Of a stretch of 5,898 nucleotides of DNA, positions 4,611 through 5,898 are shown piece by piece. Under the pieces are notes generated by a model. The model had not been told where the DNA came from. It saw only the letters and a list, made by a program, of their open reading frames with translations, and made no database searches. How positions within the stretch are numbered: the stretch's first letter is position 1; the number at the start of each line of letters is the position of its first letter. This DNA is from CAZYTO01 sp964650405 (GTDB lineage: Bacteria > Acidobacteriota > Thermoanaerobaculia > Gp7-AA8), in the NCBI GenBank assembly GCA_964650405.1, contig CAZYTO010000318.1, positions 1 through 5,898 of the forward strand, in the 5' to 3' direction. The translations under genes and the position numbers were made by a program.

Positions 4611-5156
4611 TTAATCCCGGCTGAAAATCTCGCGAAGCGGGAGCTTCCAGCCGGGAACGACGTCGCCGCCGTCGAGGGCGTCGCCCGCAGAGAGACGCGC
4701 GGTGGCCGTGGGCGTATGAACCGTGGCCGTCTGCGTTTCGGGATCGACCACCATGACCATCCGCGTACCGCTGCGAAGCCAGTGCCGGACTTTGGCTTCG
4801 ACTTCGCTGGCACGGTCACTCGGCGAGAGAACCTCGACGGCGAGATCGGGTGCACCGGGAAAATACGTCCGCGCCTTCACTACGCGATCAGCGCGAACGA
4901 ACGCCGCGTCGGGAGCCCGGACCGTATCGGGTCCCTCACCGAGGAGAAAGCCCGTTTCCGCCGCGTACGTTTTCCCCAGGCGATGTTCGCGCACGTAGTT
5001 GCGAAGACGAGCGCCGATCTCGGCGGCCACCTCGCCGTGCTCTGCTCCGGCAGGAGACATGGTGATCAATTCCCCCTCGATGAGCTCATAGCGCGACTCA
5101 CCGCTCGGCAGTTCGAGCAGTTCGGCAGCGGTCATCAGCTTGGAATCGACGGCCAT
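4611..5156 (-). CDS. Uma2 family (DUF820) putative endonuclease, copy 1
   Basis: This 181-residue protein is a complete, normal-length member of the Uma2/DUF820 family, which has a PD-(D/E)XK restriction-endonuclease-like fold; biological roles of the family are poorly known. Family marks seen: RYELIEGEL (22-30), MSPAG..H (33-40), TGFLL (68-72), PDTVRAPDAAFV (76-87), GAPDLAVEVLSPSD (101-114), VEAKV..WL (119-127), VMVVDPE (134-140) and the C-terminal LDGGDVVPGWKLPLREIF. Candidate active-site residues are D83, E108 and K122, with E28 as the helix acidic residue. The start is ATG at 5156; only a weak GAG lies upstream. It follows copy 2 after 33 nt on the same strand, and the two are about 57% identical by an ungapped hand count (102 of 179), so they are a tandem duplication. 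The tandem repeat array starts 14 bp after its stop, and no classical terminator is seen between. Confidence 0.9.
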   Translation of the reverse strand: MAVDSKLMTAAELLELPSGESRYELIEGELITMSPAGAEHGEVAAEIGARLRNYVREHRLGKTYAAETGFLLGEGPDTVRAPDAAFVRADRVVKARTYFPGAPDLAVEVLSPSDRASEVEAKVRHWLRSGTRMVMVVDPETQTATVHTPTATARLSAGDALDGGDVVPGWKLPLREIFSRD

Positions 5157-5189
5157 GACACACTCAGTTAGCGATCTCTTTATCGTGTC

Positions 5190-5729
5190 CTACTCGAACA
5201 GCTCGCGAAGGGGCAGCTTCCATCCCGGAACGACGTCGCCGCCGTCGAGGGTGTCGTCGATGGAAAGGCGAGTCAAATTGCTTGCGGTATGCACGCTGGC
5301 GCTCCGCTTATGGGGGTCGACAACGATCACCATCGGCGTTCCGCAGGAAAGGTATTTCGCCACCTTTTCTTCAACTTCCGTGTAGGTGTCGCTGGGTGAG
5401 ATGACCTCAACGGCCAGATCGGGAGTGCCGGGATAGAAGCCGCGCTCGTCGAGGTCACGCTCCTGGCGCACGAACGGAACGTCCGGAGCCAGAACCGTGT
5501 CGGGGTTGCGCGCAATGAGAAAGCCCGTGTCTGATGCGCAGACTACGCCCAGCTTCCGTTCCTCGACGTAGTTCCCGAGGTGCCTGGCGATGCGCAACCC
5601 GATCTTGCCGTGTCTGAATCCTGCCGGTGACATCGTGCGCAGTTCCCCCTCGACGAGCTCGTGGCGCATGCCGTCGTCGGGCATCGCCAGCAGGTCCTCC
5701 GCGGTCATCAGCTTGACATCCGCCGTCAT
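5190..5729 (-). CDS. Uma2 family (DUF820) putative endonuclease, copy 2
   Basis: This 179-residue protein is the upstream member of the tandem Uma2 pair and aligns without gaps to copy 1. It carries the same marks: RHELVEGEL (22-30), MSPAG..H (33-40), TGFLI (68-72), PDTVLAPDVPFV (76-87), GTPDLAVEVISPSD (101-114), VEEKV..YL (119-127), VIVVDPH (134-140) and LDGGDVVPGWKLPLRELF at the end. Candidate catalytic residues D83, E108, K122 are conserved, so it looks intact. The start is ATG at 5729 with GAGGA at 5741-5737, 7 nt upstream. That Shine-Dalgarno overlaps the TGA stop of the Clp ATPase gene, so translation is probably coupled to clp. Whether these proteins cut DNA or have a physiological link to the Clp machine is unknown; Uma2 genes are often present in many copies per genome and scattered. 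Confidence 0.9.
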   Translation of the reverse strand: MTADVKLMTAEDLLAMPDDGMRHELVEGELRTMSPAGFRHGKIGLRIARHLGNYVEERKLGVVCASDTGFLIARNPDTVLAPDVPFVRQERDLDERGFYPGTPDLAVEVISPSDTYTEVEEKVAKYLSCGTPMVIVVDPHKRSASVHTASNLTRLSIDDTLDGGDVVPGWKLPLRELFE

Positions 5730-5736
5730 GCCGGAA

Positions 5737-5742
5737 TCCTCA
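5737..5742 (-). promoter_or_regulatory. Stop-codon-overlapping ribosome binding site (clp to Uma2 coupling)
   Basis: The minus strand reads TGAGGA: the TGA ends the Clp gene and the overlapping GAGGA is the ribosome binding site of Uma2 copy 2, 7 nt before its ATG. Such overlap is typical of translational coupling inside an operon. Confidence 0.7.
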
Positions 5743-5898
5743 GTTCGCGATCAGGTCCACGTCCTTCGGCGCGGCGATCAACACCACCTCATTGCCGTTC
5801 ATGGTGAAGTCGATCCGCTCCGGCACGGCATCCTTGTGGCGGATCATGAACTCCGACAGCTCGTCCTCGATGTGCCGCTGGATGGCGCGGCGCAGCGG
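5740..5898 (-). CDS. Clp ATPase (ClpC/ClpB type), C-terminal fragment
   Basis: The last 52 codons and stop of a gene entering from the right edge. The visible part begins PLRRAIQRHIEDELSEFMI, the signature of the Clp C-terminal small domain (D2-small, after the usual GAR) that packs between subunits of hexameric HSP100 ATPases. It ends with a beta-strand segment, ERIDFTMNGNEVVLIAAPKD, as in this family. The PLRRAIQRHxED form resembles ClpC, which unfolds substrates for the ClpP protease, more than ClpB, a disaggregase, but this tail alone cannot separate the two; the deciding IGF/LGF loop or the middle coiled-coil domain lies outside the window. It is followed after 10 nt by Uma2 copy 2 with an overlapping ribosome binding site, so the Uma2 genes probably share its promoter, which would put them under whatever stress control drives clp. 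Confidence 0.85.
   Translation of the reverse strand, partial: PLRRAIQRHIEDELSEFMIRHKDAVPERIDFTMNGNEVVLIAAPKDVDLIAN

Noticed and set aside
3951..5171. 406-codon plus-strand open frame through the repeat array and across Uma2 copy 1
   Set aside because: It crosses the 100 N gap, is open mainly because the 21-bp unit lacks stops, and its second half is the antisense of a clear Uma2 gene.

Overview
The window is high-GC bacterial DNA. Every convincing gene lies on the minus strand, so the text order below (low to high coordinate) is the reverse of transcription. The gene content is a multi-YARHG secreted protein, a divergent RlmN/Cfr-type radical SAM enzyme, tandem Uma2 (DUF820) nuclease-fold genes behind a Clp ATPase, purine-rich intergenic inverted repeats and GC-rich minisatellite-like arrays. 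This suits an Acidobacteriota-like or similar soil/sediment lineage, but that is an inference and nothing here fixes the phylum. A run of exactly 100 N at 4201-4300 shows this is a scaffold with an assembly gap.

Layout in transcription order: (i) 5898-4611, an apparent operon made of the C-terminal end of a ClpC/ClpB-type AAA+ ATPase and two Uma2-family genes. The first Uma2 start is coupled to the clp stop, because its Shine-Dalgarno overlaps the stop codon. (ii) 4596-4051, a tandem array of 20/21-bp units that alternate in type (about 42-bp higher-order period), diverged at the edges, homogeneous in the middle and interrupted by the gap. (iii) 3919-2897, a self-contained transcription unit: a near-consensus sigma-70 promoter, a leader of about 320 nt rich in palindromes and hairpins, a strong ribosome binding site that can pair with an upstream complementary segment, an unrecognised 203-residue protein, and a strong intrinsic terminator. 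(iv) 2691-1603, a secreted protein with four tandem YARHG domains. (v) 1518-1436, a purine-rich intergenic inverted repeat. (vi) 1322-246, an RlmN-like radical SAM protein with its catalytic cysteines intact. (vii) 149-1, the start of a secreted protein cut by the window edge.

The parts are mostly independent transcription units rather than one pathway. The most unusual pieces are the long structured leader in front of the unknown 203-residue gene, with an 8-bp helix that would mask its ribosome binding site, and the 42-bp higher-order repeat array whose alternating units carry mutually complementary segments. Both are sequence-level observations; any function assigned to them is inference.
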